Part shown: piece by piece, positions 16,718 through 26,302 of the stretch
Layout of the letters: each line of letters starts with the position of its first letter
Numbering within the stretch: position 1 is the first letter of the stretch
Assembly (NCBI GenBank): GCA_964444825.1
Contig: CAYUIS010000016.1
Span: 1 to 51,828, forward strand
Direction: 5' to 3'
Source of the DNA: CAYUIS01 sp964444825
GTDB lineage: Bacteria; Chloroflexota; Anaerolineae; B4-G1
Length of the DNA stretch: 51,828 nucleotides
Translations under genes and position numbers: made by a program
Notes under the pieces: generated by a model
Told to the model about the DNA's origin: nothing
Databases searched by the model: none
What the model saw: the letters and a program-made list of their open reading frames with translations, nothing else

Positions 16718-19700
16718 CTATCCTATTCTACTTGTTGGATNNNNNNNNNNGAACAACCTGCCGTTCCCCCGACCGAATACCTCCGGGAAGTAGAACTCGT
16801 TGGCAGTGGTGGGAATGACCTGGTATTCGCCTGGCTGTGTGGCCCGGAAGGTGTAGACGTACTCGTACGTGCCTGCCGGCAGGTAGTCGGCGAAAAGCAC
16901 CACTTTGTCATCCCTCATCTCACTGCGGCTATACCAGCGCCACCACCAGTAGTAGAATCCATACAAACTATCACGCTCCGTCTCGCGATACAGGCTCGGT
17001 TCCTGCTCTAACTGGCTCGTCGTTGCTAGACCAGTATCGATCGCTTCGGCCCCTGCAGGCAGCGGATCCTCAACGACGACATAGTAAAGATCGTGAGGTG
17101 CGATGATCGTCAACCGCACTTGCACCACGTCACCCACGGTGGCCTTTTCTATCTCTGGGCACTTGGCTCCCTCTGTGCAAGCCGCATCGATGTACTGCCG
17201 GGAGACGACGATGCCTCGGTTGAGCGGCTCGATCTCCTCCACCGGGAGGTAAACCTTCAGGTGAGCGGTATAGTACAAGCGCCCTTCCCCTGGTCCGCGA
17301 TCGATCCCCAACCGGTTGCCCACGTCAGCCAACAGCTCAGCTACGTCTACCTGAAGATGAATCGACTCGCGCACGGTATCCGGGGTCACAGCACCCTCGG
17401 TCAGGACGTCCCCGTTGAGCCGGACGGCATAGTCATATTCACCCTTTAACTCACCCGTGACAACCATCCAGTCAGTGAGAGCGATGAGCGCCCAGGCGGT
17501 CTCCTGGGTCGTCTCCCAGATACCGTCTTGACGCGCGATCATCAGCCAACGCACAACGTTGGGGATGAGGGCGTTGCTCGGATCCAGACGAGCCAACGCC
17601 TTCAAGATGATGGCGGTGGAGCGGGTATCAGTGTTCATCGCCCACCAGTCATAGCTCTCTTCCTCCCAATGTGCGCCGGTAGCACTAAGTATTGCCGCGT
17701 TCTGCAGGTCGGAAAGAAGTGTCACGATACGCTCATCCCCATCATCGACAGCAGCTATGGTCAAGGCCAGGAATGCCCGGCCATAGTGACTGAGCCTATC
17801 ACGACGGTTGTACAGGTCGCCCGTATACTCACTGGCACGGCGGGCCTGCCCAGCCTCGGCCATCACGTACAACACAAACGCCTGCCGGTTGGCCTCGCGA
17901 TAGGTTCTGATCTCTCGGGCTCTCACTAGCGTGCCCGCCAGATGGTCCAACCCACGTCTGATCACGTCGGTGTGCACGGCAAATCCTGCATCCTGGGCGT
18001 TGACTAAGGCAAAGACGACGTATGCGGTGAGATAGGGATTGCTCTCCCCCTCGTGCCACCAACCCCAACCCCCGTCAGCATGTTGCTGGAGGTAGAGCTT
18101 ATCCAGTCCTTGCGCTACCAGTTCCGGCAACTTGGCCTCCAGCTCCGGATCGGAAAGCCCCAGTTCCTCCAGTGCCCGGTAGGTCAATACGTTCGGCAGG
18201 AAGCGGGATACCGTCTGCTCGGTACACTCGTAGGGGAAATGTTCCAGGTAGTCGAGGCCATCGGTCATACCTGCCGCCAACGATGGGTCGAGACGGATCG
18301 AGAGCTGACCCTGTCTGTCATCATATTTGGGCGGGAGCGCCACTACTTCGAGGCGGCTGTCCTCATCCACCAGTTGTCCGCCCGTGCCGACGATCTCGGG
18401 TGCAGTGTAGCGATGGACCAACAGGGTACCATCGGGGCCGGTGGCCAGGCGCGGGCGAGCGGCATCGGAGTAATCCCCTGCTACCGCGCTGAAGGCGATG
18501 TCCACATTGGGCACATCCTCCACCTCAACCCACCACGTCACTTTCGCCTCCCCACCTGCCGGCACACTCACCTGCCGGCTCACCGAATCCTGCACGCGCA
18601 CCCCCTCCGTATGTAGCGTGACCTCCACGTCCTGCGTCCCGGCCGTGTTATTGCTGACCAAGGCTGCCAGATGCACGCGGTCGCCGACGACAAAGAAACG
18701 CGGGGTCACTGGCCTCACCAAGAGTGGCTTGGTGACCAACAGATCCACCGTCTCCTCCCCCACTTCTGTATTGTTGGTCACACCCACCCCGCGCAAGACC
18801 CAGGTCGTGAGGTTGTCAGGCATTTCTATTTCGACCGAGGCCCGGCCATCGCTGCCGGTTACGACGGTCGCATCCCAGAAAGCCGTATCCGCAAACTCCT
18901 CCCGCAACTCTACGCCGGGCGGGAGTGAGGCTCCTTCTTCCTTCCCAGCTACCCGCAGCCCATCAGCCGCCGGTTCGGAGGCAGGCATCGGTGCTTCAAA
19001 CGCCAACTCTGCCACCTCCCCGCCACCGCCCATACCCAGAGCCTGGGCGGCATCGGCTTCTTCTAACTCCATCTCCTCCAATTGCTCCTGAAGAAATCGA
19101 TTAATGGATATCACCAGGCCGCTGGCGGTCGAGATACCCAGTCCGCGCCGTCCATAGAAGGCCTCGACAATCCCGTTCGAAGGGCGAGGCTGGAGGGTCA
19201 GGATCGCCTTGTCCACCAGGTCCAGGGAAAAGGCCGCCGCCACTGGCTCGCCGCTTACATCCGTGGCCCGCACGTCAAAGGTGACCGTGTCGCCCGGCTC
19301 AGCCTGGTCAACACTGGGAGTCAATGTGACAGCCAGCCGCTGTGCCACCGGCTCCACCGTCAACATCACGTACCCCACCTTGTGCGTCGCCAGCGGCTCT
19401 GTGACATCCGGTCCTTTGACAATGACGACCGAGACAAAGACATTGGGTGCGTGGTCCGCTGTGATGGGCAGTCGGTACACGGTGGAGTTGCCCTCCAGTC
19501 GTATGACCTCCTGCTGAAGCACCCCGCCTCGCTCGATGGTGATCCAGGCCCACTGCTCGCCTGCAAAGGGACTGGGAATGAGGATCTCGGCCGTCTCACC
19601 CGGCACGTAAGTGGATTTGTCGCTGACGAGAGTGAGGCGATCATTGTTCTCCCGTCGCCAGGACACGTACTCCGCCCCACTGACCCACACCCAGGTTGAG

Positions 19701-22700
19701 CTCTGAACGCTCCGTTCACGCCGGTCGAGGCCACTGACAACAACGCGGTACGATCCACCCTCCTCCGGCGTAAAGGTCATCACACCTTCGGCATTCCCAT
19801 CGGTGCTTAGCGTGCCGGTATAGGTCAGCGTGTCGACCGTCTCCCATTCCCACCGGCCGCCGCCAAACGCGTTCTCGACAAAACTATTGACCCACTCATG
19901 GCGATAGACCGCGACGTTGAGATGCTGTTTCGGGAGCCGTTCGCCCGCCCAGTCCACGGTCACGGCGTCGACTGCCAACTCCTCCCCAGCCTCACCGACG
20001 TATTGCTGTGGGGCCAGACCGACGTAAAACTCACCGTGATGGACAACGAGACCCCCACGCCCAGAGATGGCCTGTCCATCTCTGCCAAAAGCGGTCGCCT
20101 CGACAGTCAGCCGTCGCCCTCCCGTCATCACCTCGGTTGGCAGTTCGATAGTCAAGGTCCCGTCGGCATCAGTGGTCCCGGAACCGCTGAGGACCACGTC
20201 AGGTGCAGGCGGCTCTGACCACCAGCACCAGCGGCAGATCCACGGATCGTCCTCATCGGCAAAGTCGTAGCGCCCAAACTGAGGTGGCTCAAAGCGATAT
20301 GGAGCAGAGACAACGTTCCACTCCACGCGCACGTCGGCAACTTGGCCACCGAAAAAGTAGCGCACCTCCACGTCAGCGCGAGTGGCCTTACCGGCCGGCA
20401 GCTCCGCTTCCTCTGGCGTGACGAGTACCTCAAACTCCGGCGGTCGGTACGCGGCAACCTGGAATTGGGTGCGGTAGTGTTCGTCGGCCACGTCGGCCTC
20501 TATGGCGTACTGACCAAGGCTTGCGCCAACATCCAGTTCCAGCTCGCCGTGAAAGGTTCCGAACTCGTCAAGGGGCAACTGCTCGCGATACACTTCCTCC
20601 CATTCCACATTGTAGATGGTGATGTTCGCCATGCCCGCTGACGGCAGGGAGTAACGGACGTCGTCCTCTGCACGAACGACACCTCGGAAGTGTACAGTCT
20701 GCCCGGCGCGATAGAGAGGTCTGTCGGTATAGATGTAGATGCGTGGATTCACGCCACCAAAGTCTGCTTCTAGGCCAAACTCGTGAGGACTGATACCCGA
20801 ACTCCAATCCCACACAGCCCCCCCGAGTACAAATGGATCCTGGGCCACCACGTAGGGATCGCTCTTCATCCGTACCCGGAGGTGAGCGACACCAGCTGCG
20901 TCGGTCGTCATCGTTCCGACTGGGTCACCCTCGAAACTCGTCGCCGCCAACTCTAGGCCGCCAACCGGTTGACCGGTGGCGAGATCGGTCACCCAGGCCC
21001 AAAGCTCATCCTGGCTTTTCTTCAGGGTCACATTGTAGTTGGACACAACCAGTAGTTTGCGATGGCTCCAGCGATCGTAGCTCGTATCGGGAGCGTCCAT
21101 ATCCAACAGATAGACACCTGGTGACAACCTCCCGCCTCCATCCACTAGATCGATCGGGGCGTACCCCACCTCATTGAGCGCGGCTGCAACAGCCACAGAC
21201 CACTGTCGAACGGGGCTGCCCAGCGGCCGATACTCCCACCATTCCTGCTGTGCCCGGAACAACTCGGGCACATCCAGGCGGTAGAGACTAAAGTCGATCC
21301 GATTGACATTAAGGTGTCCAGCGACAAAACGAGCTGGCTGGTGAGCATCAAGGGTCCCGATCTGACCAGGAATGGGAAGCCAGACCCTCGGTTCCAACGG
21401 CGCGGTGCGGAAACGCACCGTCATCGACTGACCGGTTGTGTTCCCGTAGGGATCCGCGATGTCAGGGCTGATGCGCACCTCATAGTCGGTCGAAGGCGAC
21501 GCGCCAAAGCCCAGCACAAAGGTATTGTCCCATTCTCGAAAGTAGGTATAGACCTGAGTGGGCGACAGGGGCGGTGTCATCTCTAGGTTTGGCATCACCG
21601 TGGTGGGATTGATGGGTGCGTTGAACACGATCTCGAAATCGGTATACGGCCAGGCATCCTGCTGACCATCGGACGGTCTGGTGACCATAATGCGTGGCAG
21701 AGGCACAGTAGTAAAGCGCCACGCATAAGCAGCACGCATACCCGTTCCTCCGCCAGCGCTCCGTACCCCCTTATCAATCGCCGCATCGTAGGTGGTGTCA
21801 AAGCCCAAACGTTCGTCTGGCGTGAAGGTCAGCGTCTCCCCTTCACACTCAGAAGCACCCGGGACCGACCTCAGGCCGGAGCGCAGGCTGAACGCCGCAG
21901 TCGCCGACGCGCAGTCAACCGGCATGTTGAAGGTCACCTCGACCGCCGTGTCGACTCTGACCAACTCGGCCTCTTCGTACGGCAAGACCCATACCACCTG
22001 CGGTGGTTGAGTGGAGAACGACCAAACATAATCCCCAGACAAAATCCCACCAGTGGTATCCGTGAGGCCAGCCGCGATACGAGCAGTGTAGGTGGTGCCA
22101 CCCGCCAGCGGCTCGGCGGGTGTAAATACATAAATAGACGTATTGAGCCACTCGCCATCGCCCTCTACCGGCGGATCGAAGGTCACTGGCTGGGGAAGGT
22201 CCGTATATGCCGGATCGCTCACCGCCGTCAGCGGGACAACGGGACGGTTGAAGACGATGGTCACAGTGCTGGCGGCCTCCACGTCATCGGCATCCGGTGC
22301 AGGAACGACCTGGCTCACCTCCAAATAACCCACCGTGCGAAAGCGAAAACGATAGGCCCCGTCAAGGGCGCTACCATCCTTCGCTTTGGCATCCTGATTC
22401 AATGTGACATAGTATTCGGTATCCCGCTCAAGGTCACGGGCCGGCTTGAAGCGCACCGTACGCTCATCAGTCCACTCGACACTGCCCGACACATCAGGAC
22501 CAACCAGAAATGCAGACTCGACCGAGACTTTGTCCATTGGCCTGTCGAATACGAGTTCAACTGAGCCACCGGGCGGCAGTTCCTCTCCCCGCTCCGGTGT
22601 GCGCTGAACGACTACCGGCGAGAGGGTCTCAGGAGGCAGCGGTGTGTATGGGGGCGGCGTGGGGCGAGTGGTCGGGGTGGGCGTAGGCACCGGCCACGCG

Positions 22701-22777
22701 CCACACCGACAGGCTCCTGTAAGCATACCTGCCAGGGTGATTAGCGCCAGGATCTTGTATCGCTGTGCTCTTGTCAT
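16718..22777 (-). CDS. Alpha-2-macroglobulin family lipoprotein (C-terminus crosses an assembly gap)
   Basis: About 2,019 residues. A lipoprotein signal (hydrophobic LALITLAGMLTGAC, lipobox TGAC) is followed by a Thr/Pro-rich linker. Four Ig-like (Big_5-type) repeats lie between about 55 and 480 (each with EL/TIVFDRPM-like and TTYT/DTEY strands). Macroglobulin domains follow (TDRPLYRAGQTVHFRG, KSTYVPGETAEI), then the thioester motif C1518-T-E-Q in the TED domain (YECTEQTVSRFLPN). Such proteins trap proteases at the cell surface. ATG at 22777 follows GAGGAGG; an ATG 24 bases upstream has poorer context. Ten Ns at 16741-16750 lie in the last codons, so the end and final frame are not certain. 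No PBP1C-type partner gene is adjacent. Confidence 0.9.
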   Translation of the reverse strand: MTRAQRYKILALITLAGMLTGACRCGAWPVPTPTPTTRPTPPPYTPLPPETLSPVVVQRTPERGEELPPGGSVELVFDRPMDKVSVESAFLVGPDVSGSVEWTDERTVRFKPARDLERDTEYYVTLNQDAKAKDGSALDGAYRFRFRTVGYLEVSQVVPAPDADDVEAASTVTIVFNRPVVPLTAVSDPAYTDLPQPVTFDPPVEGDGEWLNTSIYVFTPAEPLAGGTTYTARIAAGLTDTTGGILSGDYVWSFSTQPPQVVWVLPYEEAELVRVDTAVEVTFNMPVDCASATAAFSLRSGLRSVPGASECEGETLTFTPDERLGFDTTYDAAIDKGVRSAGGGTGMRAAYAWRFTTVPLPRIMVTRPSDGQQDAWPYTDFEIVFNAPINPTTVMPNLEMTPPLSPTQVYTYFREWDNTFVLGFGASPSTDYEVRISPDIADPYGNTTGQSMTVRFRTAPLEPRVWLPIPGQIGTLDAHQPARFVAGHLNVNRIDFSLYRLDVPELFRAQQEWWEYRPLGSPVRQWSVAVAAALNEVGYAPIDLVDGGGRLSPGVYLLDMDAPDTSYDRWSHRKLLVVSNYNVTLKKSQDELWAWVTDLATGQPVGGLELAATSFEGDPVGTMTTDAAGVAHLRVRMKSDPYVVAQDPFVLGGAVWDWSSGISPHEFGLEADFGGVNPRIYIYTDRPLYRAGQTVHFRGVVRAEDDVRYSLPSAGMANITIYNVEWEEVYREQLPLDEFGTFHGELELDVGASLGQYAIEADVADEHYRTQFQVAAYRPPEFEVLVTPEEAELPAGKATRADVEVRYFFGGQVADVRVEWNVVSAPYRFEPPQFGRYDFADEDDPWICRWCWWSEPPAPDVVLSGSGTTDADGTLTIELPTEVMTGGRRLTVEATAFGRDGQAISGRGGLVVHHGEFYVGLAPQQYVGEAGEELAVDAVTVDWAGERLPKQHLNVAVYRHEWVNSFVENAFGGGRWEWETVDTLTYTGTLSTDGNAEGVMTFTPEEGGSYRVVVSGLDRRERSVQSSTWVWVSGAEYVSWRRENNDRLTLVSDKSTYVPGETAEILIPSPFAGEQWAWITIERGGVLQQEVIRLEGNSTVYRLPITADHAPNVFVSVVIVKGPDVTEPLATHKVGYVMLTVEPVAQRLAVTLTPSVDQAEPGDTVTFDVRATDVSGEPVAAAFSLDLVDKAILTLQPRPSNGIVEAFYGRRGLGISTASGLVISINRFLQEQLEEMELEEADAAQALGMGGGGEVAELAFEAPMPASEPAADGLRVAGKEEGASLPPGVELREEFADTAFWDATVVTGSDGRASVEIEMPDNLTTWVLRGVGVTNNTEVGEETVDLLVTKPLLVRPVTPRFFVVGDRVHLAALVSNNTAGTQDVEVTLHTEGVRVQDSVSRQVSVPAGGEAKVTWWVEVEDVPNVDIAFSAVAGDYSDAARPRLATGPDGTLLVHRYTAPEIVGTGGQLVDEDSRLEVVALPPKYDDRQGQLSIRLDPSLAAGMTDGLDYLEHFPYECTEQTVSRFLPNVLTYRALEELGLSDPELEAKLPELVAQGLDKLYLQQHADGGWGWWHEGESNPYLTAYVVFALVNAQDAGFAVHTDVIRRGLDHLAGTLVRAREIRTYREANRQAFVLYVMAEAGQARRASEYTGDLYNRRDRLSHYGRAFLALTIAAVDDGDERIVTLLSDLQNAAILSATGAHWEEESYDWWAMNTDTRSTAIILKALARLDPSNALIPNVVRWLMIARQDGIWETTQETAWALIALTDWMVVTGELKGEYDYAVRLNGDVLTEGAVTPDTVRESIHLQVDVAELLADVGNRLGIDRGPGEGRLYYTAHLKVYLPVEEIEPLNRGIVVSRQYIDAACTEGAKCPEIEKATVGDVVQVRLTIIAPHDLYYVVVEDPLPAGAEAIDTGLATTSQLEQEPSLYRETERDSLYGFYYWWWRWYSRSEMRDDKVVLFADYLPAGTYEYVYTFRATQPGEYQVIPTTANEFYFPEVFGRGNGRLFXXXXPTSRIG
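16741..16750. other. Assembly gap (run of ten Ns)
   Basis: Ten undetermined bases join two contigs. Ten Ns is commonly a placeholder, so real gap length is unknown. The gap sits inside the 3' end of the alpha-2-macroglobulin gene, which means the stop at 16718-16720 may not belong to that frame and sequence may be missing. Confidence 0.99.
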
Positions 22778-22831
22778 CGGATTTTCCTCCTCAGGGCCCA
22801 CGTTTTAGGGCAACGTACGGCGCCGTTTGTC

Positions 22832-22861
22832 AGTATATCACATCACTCGCCATCGTGGTAA
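22832..22861 (-). promoter_or_regulatory. Possible promoter for the alpha-2-macroglobulin gene
   Basis: On the minus strand a TATACT -10 box (complement of 22832-22837) stands 18 bp downstream of a TTACCA -35-like box (complement of 22856-22861), about 55 bp before the chosen start. The -35 is weak. Confidence 0.35.
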
Positions 22862-23092
22862 CAAAAACCGCCGCCATCAACGGCCTATTATTCAAGACGT
22901 TCGAGAAGGGATCAAGGTTCCAGTGGGAATCCGCGACAACCGGACAAACGATCAGATAACCGGCGCCGGGTATGCGATGAGGACACGCTGATATAGAAGC
23001 CATAAGAGGATGGCTCCTGTTCGGGCAGGGTGACCTCACGTACACCGATACCGGGCTACGTGAGTGAAAGCAGATCTAGATTGGAAAGGGAC
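22862..23092. other. Intergenic stretch without a recognised gene
   Basis: The 383-bp space between the alpha-2-macroglobulin start and the cold-shock gene stop holds no supported open frame. Only the putative promoter on its left and two hairpins on its right were identified; nothing convincing was seen in this central part. Confidence 0.6.
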
Positions 23093-23127
23093 GGGACGGA
23101 ACCGTCGCTCCACTCAAGCTCCGTCCC
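23093..23127 (-). terminator. Hairpin downstream of the cold-shock gene
   Basis: A perfect 8-bp stem, GGGACGGA (23093-23100) and TCCGTCCC (23120-23127), encloses a 19-base loop. On the minus strand it comes about 34 bp after the cold-shock gene stop and is followed by a short pyrimidine run (CCTTTCC). It is a reasonable but not classical terminator. Confidence 0.4.
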
Positions 23128-23134
23128 ACCCAAA

Positions 23135-23154
23135 GTTATCCCAAGCAGGATAAC
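23135..23154 (-). terminator. Second small hairpin directly after the cold-shock gene
   Basis: A perfect 7-bp inverted repeat, GTTATCC (23135-23141) and GGATAAC (23148-23154), has a 6-base loop and starts only 6 bp past the stop codon of the cold-shock gene. With the neighbouring GC-rich stem it makes a double structure at the transcript 3' end. It could also be an operator-like palindrome. Confidence 0.35.
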
Positions 23155-23160
23155 GTCGGC

Positions 23161-23613
23161 CTATCCACCATCCGGCTCCATACGCTCCACTTCCACCGCC
23201 TGGGGACCCTTCTCAGTGTGCTCTATGCAAAAGGTCACCCGTGCACCGTCGGGAAAGTCCGGCACCTCTCCCGGCACAATGCCAGTTCGATGGAAGAAAA
23301 GCTCGACGCCACTCGGGTGCATGAGAAAACCGTAGCCTTTCTCCAGATCGAACCATTTCACGCTGCCCTCGTGAGGACCAGGGCCTAGAGCCGCGGCATC
23401 CGTTGCCTTGGGGGGCTCCCTGGTCGGCTCTGGTCGGGATTCACGCCTAGGCTCGGGACGATGTTCCTCCCGAGTCTCCCCCCGGCAAGATGGACAGAGC
23501 TCCGGCGGCGCAACCTCCTGGCCACGCTGGCCCTGTCGGCGCTGCTCCTCAACCCTGAAGACAAACTGCTTCCCACAACTCGTGCAACTCTCCCACGTGT
23601 CTCGGTAACTCAT
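23161..23613 (-). CDS. Zinc-ribbon cold-shock domain protein
   Basis: A 150-residue protein with two domains. Residues about 1-50 are a zinc ribbon (CTSCGKQFVF...CPSCRGETR) of the type found alone in many environmental bacteria. An Arg/Pro/Glu-rich linker follows. Residues about 83-148 form a cold-shock OB fold with RNP1 (KGYGFL) and RNP2-like (LFFHRTGI) motifs. Cold-shock domains bind single-stranded RNA/DNA and act as RNA chaperones. Start ATG 23613 follows GAGGAGG with 7-base spacing; a TTG one codon upstream is less likely. It lies downstream of the topoisomerase gene on the same strand, 51 bp away. Confidence 0.85.
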   Translation of the reverse strand: MSYRDTWESCTSCGKQFVFRVEEQRRQGQRGQEVAPPELCPSCRGETREEHRPEPRRESRPEPTREPPKATDAAALGPGPHEGSVKWFDLEKGYGFLMHPSGVELFFHRTGIVPGEVPDFPDGARVTFCIEHTEKGPQAVEVERMEPDGG

Positions 23614-23664
23614 CAATGATCCTCCTCATTGCCAGTTCCAATCGCTATCGTTACATATGGTGTG

Positions 23665-26106
23665 TCATTCGGTACTCACTCGGGGACACGGTACAAAGAC
23701 GTCTACCACGGCGTCCTGTTTTCGCAGCGCGATGATGCTTTCGCCCACTGTGGCCCGCCCTTTGCGAGGGGCATTCCGAGCCAGGATGGTCTTTGCTGCT
23801 CCTTTCTCAGTCACGAGCACCACAGCATCGCTGGATTGCAGCACACACGCTCCAGCCATGGGCGCACTCGACGCCGAGACTCGCGTGGTCAGCACTCCCT
23901 GCCCATACCTTCCCTGAGTGGGATACTCTGTCAGGGGCGAGCGTTTGGCCTTGCCGTCGCTGGCGACAACCAAAAGATCGGATCGCGGACGCGCGACTGC
24001 GAACGCCACCACACGATCCTCTTCCCCGCTTAGCTTGATGCCCATCACTCCCGCAGCAGGCAATCCCATAGACCGCACCTCATCCTCCTGGAACCGGATG
24101 GCCTTGCCGCCAGCAGTGACAAGAACCAGCTGATCGTCTCCGGTCGTGTACGCCGCCCAGCGCAGTGCGTCGTCTTTGTCCACCCCAATGACGTCGAACG
24201 GCTCGCCGCTCACACCAGGCAGGTCGGCCAGGGCCACCCGCTTGACAACTCCCTGCCTCGTTACGAGGAAGAGGTAGCCATCCGACACTGACGGAGGCAA
24301 TGCTACAGCAGCCACGACAGCATCGCGGCGCGTCAGGGGAGTCAGGTCGGCATAGTGCGTGCCGACCCCGTCCCACACCACTCCCTCCGGCAGTTGGTAA
24401 ATGGGAGAAGCTGCCGCCTTGCCATTCGACGCCAACACGTACAGCGTATCCTGAGTGGAAGCTGCCAACATGGCGACTGGCGCATCGTTTGGTCGAGATG
24501 GAACCCGAGGCGATGTCCCCTCGTCGGGCACGCGGGCCATCAGCCCACCCCGACTCACCGTCACCCACACCGACTCGTCAGGGATCAGGTCGTCGGCGGT
24601 CAGTTGGGCCTTGCCCGCATCCTGCACCTGTGTGCGACGAGCATCGGCGAATCGCTCCTTGATGGCAGCAAGTTCACCGCGCACGACATCCCGGATTTTC
24701 GCCGGACTGCGCAACAAAGCCGTGAGGTGCTTGATCAGGCGTTGTTTCTCCTTGTACTCATCCTGAATCTTACGCCGCTCCAGGGCAGCCAGCCGCTTGA
24801 GCGGCATATCGAGGATGGCCTGTGCCTGCACCTCGCTTAGGTTGAACCCACGGCGAAGGTTTGTCCGAGCCGAGTCCGTAGTGCGAGAGCGGCGGATGAG
24901 AGCGATCACCTCGTCCAGATGATCAAGGGCTGTGAGCAGACCCTCCAGGATGTGCGCCCGCTCCTTGGCTTGGGCCAGTTCGTACTGGCTGCGGCGGGTG
25001 ACGATGATCTGCCGGTGGTCCAGGTAGGTGAGCAACGCCTTCTTGAGCGTCAACAGACGCGGCTCGCCATCTACCAGAGCCAGTAGAATCAGACTGAAGG
25101 TGCTCTCCATTGGCGTGAGGCGGAAGAGATCAACCAGCACCTGCTCCGGCTCCACGGTACGAGTCAGCTCAATCACCAGCCGCATACCCTTCCGATCCGA
25201 TTCATCACGCAGGTCGGTGATACCCTCCAGTCGCCCTTCGCGCACCAACTGGGCGATACGCTCCACTAGGCTACTCTTGTTGACCTGGTAGGGTAACTCC
25301 GTGACGACGATGCGGTGACGGGAGCGGCTCATCTCTTCGACGTGAGCGCGGGCACGGACCGTGATCTTGCCCCGGCCCTGGCCATACGCGTGCGCGATGA
25401 CATCGTCTCCATCCTTCTCCATACGCCGGTATACCACCCCCCCAGTGGGAAAATCCGGCCCTTGGATGAAGCGCATCAGTTCGTCGACAGTGATGTCGTC
25501 CCGCTTGCGCCAATGGTCGAGGATATTTATCAAGGCATCACATACCTCGCCCAGGTTGTGCGGCGGAATAGAGGTGGACATCCCCACAGCGATTCCAGAA
25601 GCACCATTGACCAGCAGGTTAGGGATAGCAGAGGGAAGGACAGTAGGCTCCTGGAGAGTATCGTCGAAATTCGGAGCAAAGTCAACCGTATCTTTGTCCA
25701 GGTCGGCCAACAGTTCAGTAGCGATGTGCGCCAATCGAGCTTCGGTGTAGCGCATCGCCGCAGGACTGTCGCCGTCCACGGATCCAAAGTTCCCCTGCCC
25801 ATCGACCAGCGGGTATCGCAGACTAAAGTCCTGGGCCATTCGGGCCATCGCGTCGTACACCGCCGTGTCGCCGTGAGGATGGTACTTGCCCAACACCTCA
25901 CCGACGATGCGGGCCGATTTCTTGTAAGGGCTGTCGGGCCGAATACTCAAGCCATGCATTGCATACAGGATACGACGCTGAACGGGTTTGAGTCCATCGC
26001 GAGCGTCCGGCAGCGCACGGCGCACGATGACGCTCATAGCATAGTCCAGATACGCCACCTGCATTTCGTTATCGATATCTACTTGACGGACAGTACCAAT
26101 CTCCAT
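23665..26106 (-). CDS. gyrA: DNA gyrase/topoisomerase IV subunit A
   Basis: The 813-residue DNA-cleaving subunit of a type IIA topoisomerase. The catalytic Tyr lies in AAMRYTEARL; the quinolone-determining region reads GKYHPHGDTAVYDAMARMAQ; IPPHNLGE and the C-terminal beta-pinwheel repeats follow. The canonical GyrA box (QRRGGKG-like), expected after DLIPDESVWVTVS...RGGLMARV, is not visible; the segment instead reads DEGTSPRVPSRPNDAP. Lack of this box is typical of ParC-like enzymes that do not wrap DNA, so gyrA versus parC is open. Start ATG 26106 gives the standard N-terminus (EIGTVRQVDI); an upstream start adds 22 atypical residues. A near-consensus promoter lies upstream. Confidence 0.9.
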   Translation of the reverse strand: MEIGTVRQVDIDNEMQVAYLDYAMSVIVRRALPDARDGLKPVQRRILYAMHGLSIRPDSPYKKSARIVGEVLGKYHPHGDTAVYDAMARMAQDFSLRYPLVDGQGNFGSVDGDSPAAMRYTEARLAHIATELLADLDKDTVDFAPNFDDTLQEPTVLPSAIPNLLVNGASGIAVGMSTSIPPHNLGEVCDALINILDHWRKRDDITVDELMRFIQGPDFPTGGVVYRRMEKDGDDVIAHAYGQGRGKITVRARAHVEEMSRSRHRIVVTELPYQVNKSSLVERIAQLVREGRLEGITDLRDESDRKGMRLVIELTRTVEPEQVLVDLFRLTPMESTFSLILLALVDGEPRLLTLKKALLTYLDHRQIIVTRRSQYELAQAKERAHILEGLLTALDHLDEVIALIRRSRTTDSARTNLRRGFNLSEVQAQAILDMPLKRLAALERRKIQDEYKEKQRLIKHLTALLRSPAKIRDVVRGELAAIKERFADARRTQVQDAGKAQLTADDLIPDESVWVTVSRGGLMARVPDEGTSPRVPSRPNDAPVAMLAASTQDTLYVLASNGKAAASPIYQLPEGVVWDGVGTHYADLTPLTRRDAVVAAVALPPSVSDGYLFLVTRQGVVKRVALADLPGVSGEPFDVIGVDKDDALRWAAYTTGDDQLVLVTAGGKAIRFQEDEVRSMGLPAAGVMGIKLSGEEDRVVAFAVARPRSDLLVVASDGKAKRSPLTEYPTQGRYGQGVLTTRVSASSAPMAGACVLQSSDAVVLVTEKGAAKTILARNAPRKGRATVGESIIALRKQDAVVDVFVPCPRVSTE

Positions 26107-26200
26107 ACTCCAACTCCAAAAAGCAAGACGTGATACATACTGCCGGCCCTGGGTCTCACGCTTTCGTCTCACATGACCATCCCCCTGGCCTCACGCTCAT

Positions 26201-26229
26201 ACTATACGTGAAGGATGGATTTCTGTCAA
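26201..26229 (-). promoter_or_regulatory. Near-consensus sigma70 promoter for the topoisomerase gene
   Basis: On the minus strand a perfect -35 TTGACA (complement of 26224-26229), a 17-bp spacer and -10 TATAGT (complement of 26201-26206) stand about 95 bp upstream of the chosen start. This is the strongest promoter match noticed in the window, as expected for a housekeeping topoisomerase. Confidence 0.75.
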
Positions 26230-26242
26230 TTTAGATCGCAGG

Positions 26243-26271
26243 TTGCGGTTTGCGGACTAGCGCGGTACAAT
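26243..26271 (+). promoter_or_regulatory. Sigma70-type promoter for xdhC-MFS
   Basis: A -35 TTGCGG (26243-26248), 17-bp spacer and -10 TACAAT (26266-26271) lie 31 bp before the GTG start of the XdhC-family gene. It is back-to-back with the topoisomerase promoter; the two -35 boxes are only 13 bp apart, so a regulator bound there could affect both. Confidence 0.6.
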
Positions 26272-26302
26272 CCGAGCCAAGCCACACATCGGAGGCAACA
26301 CC

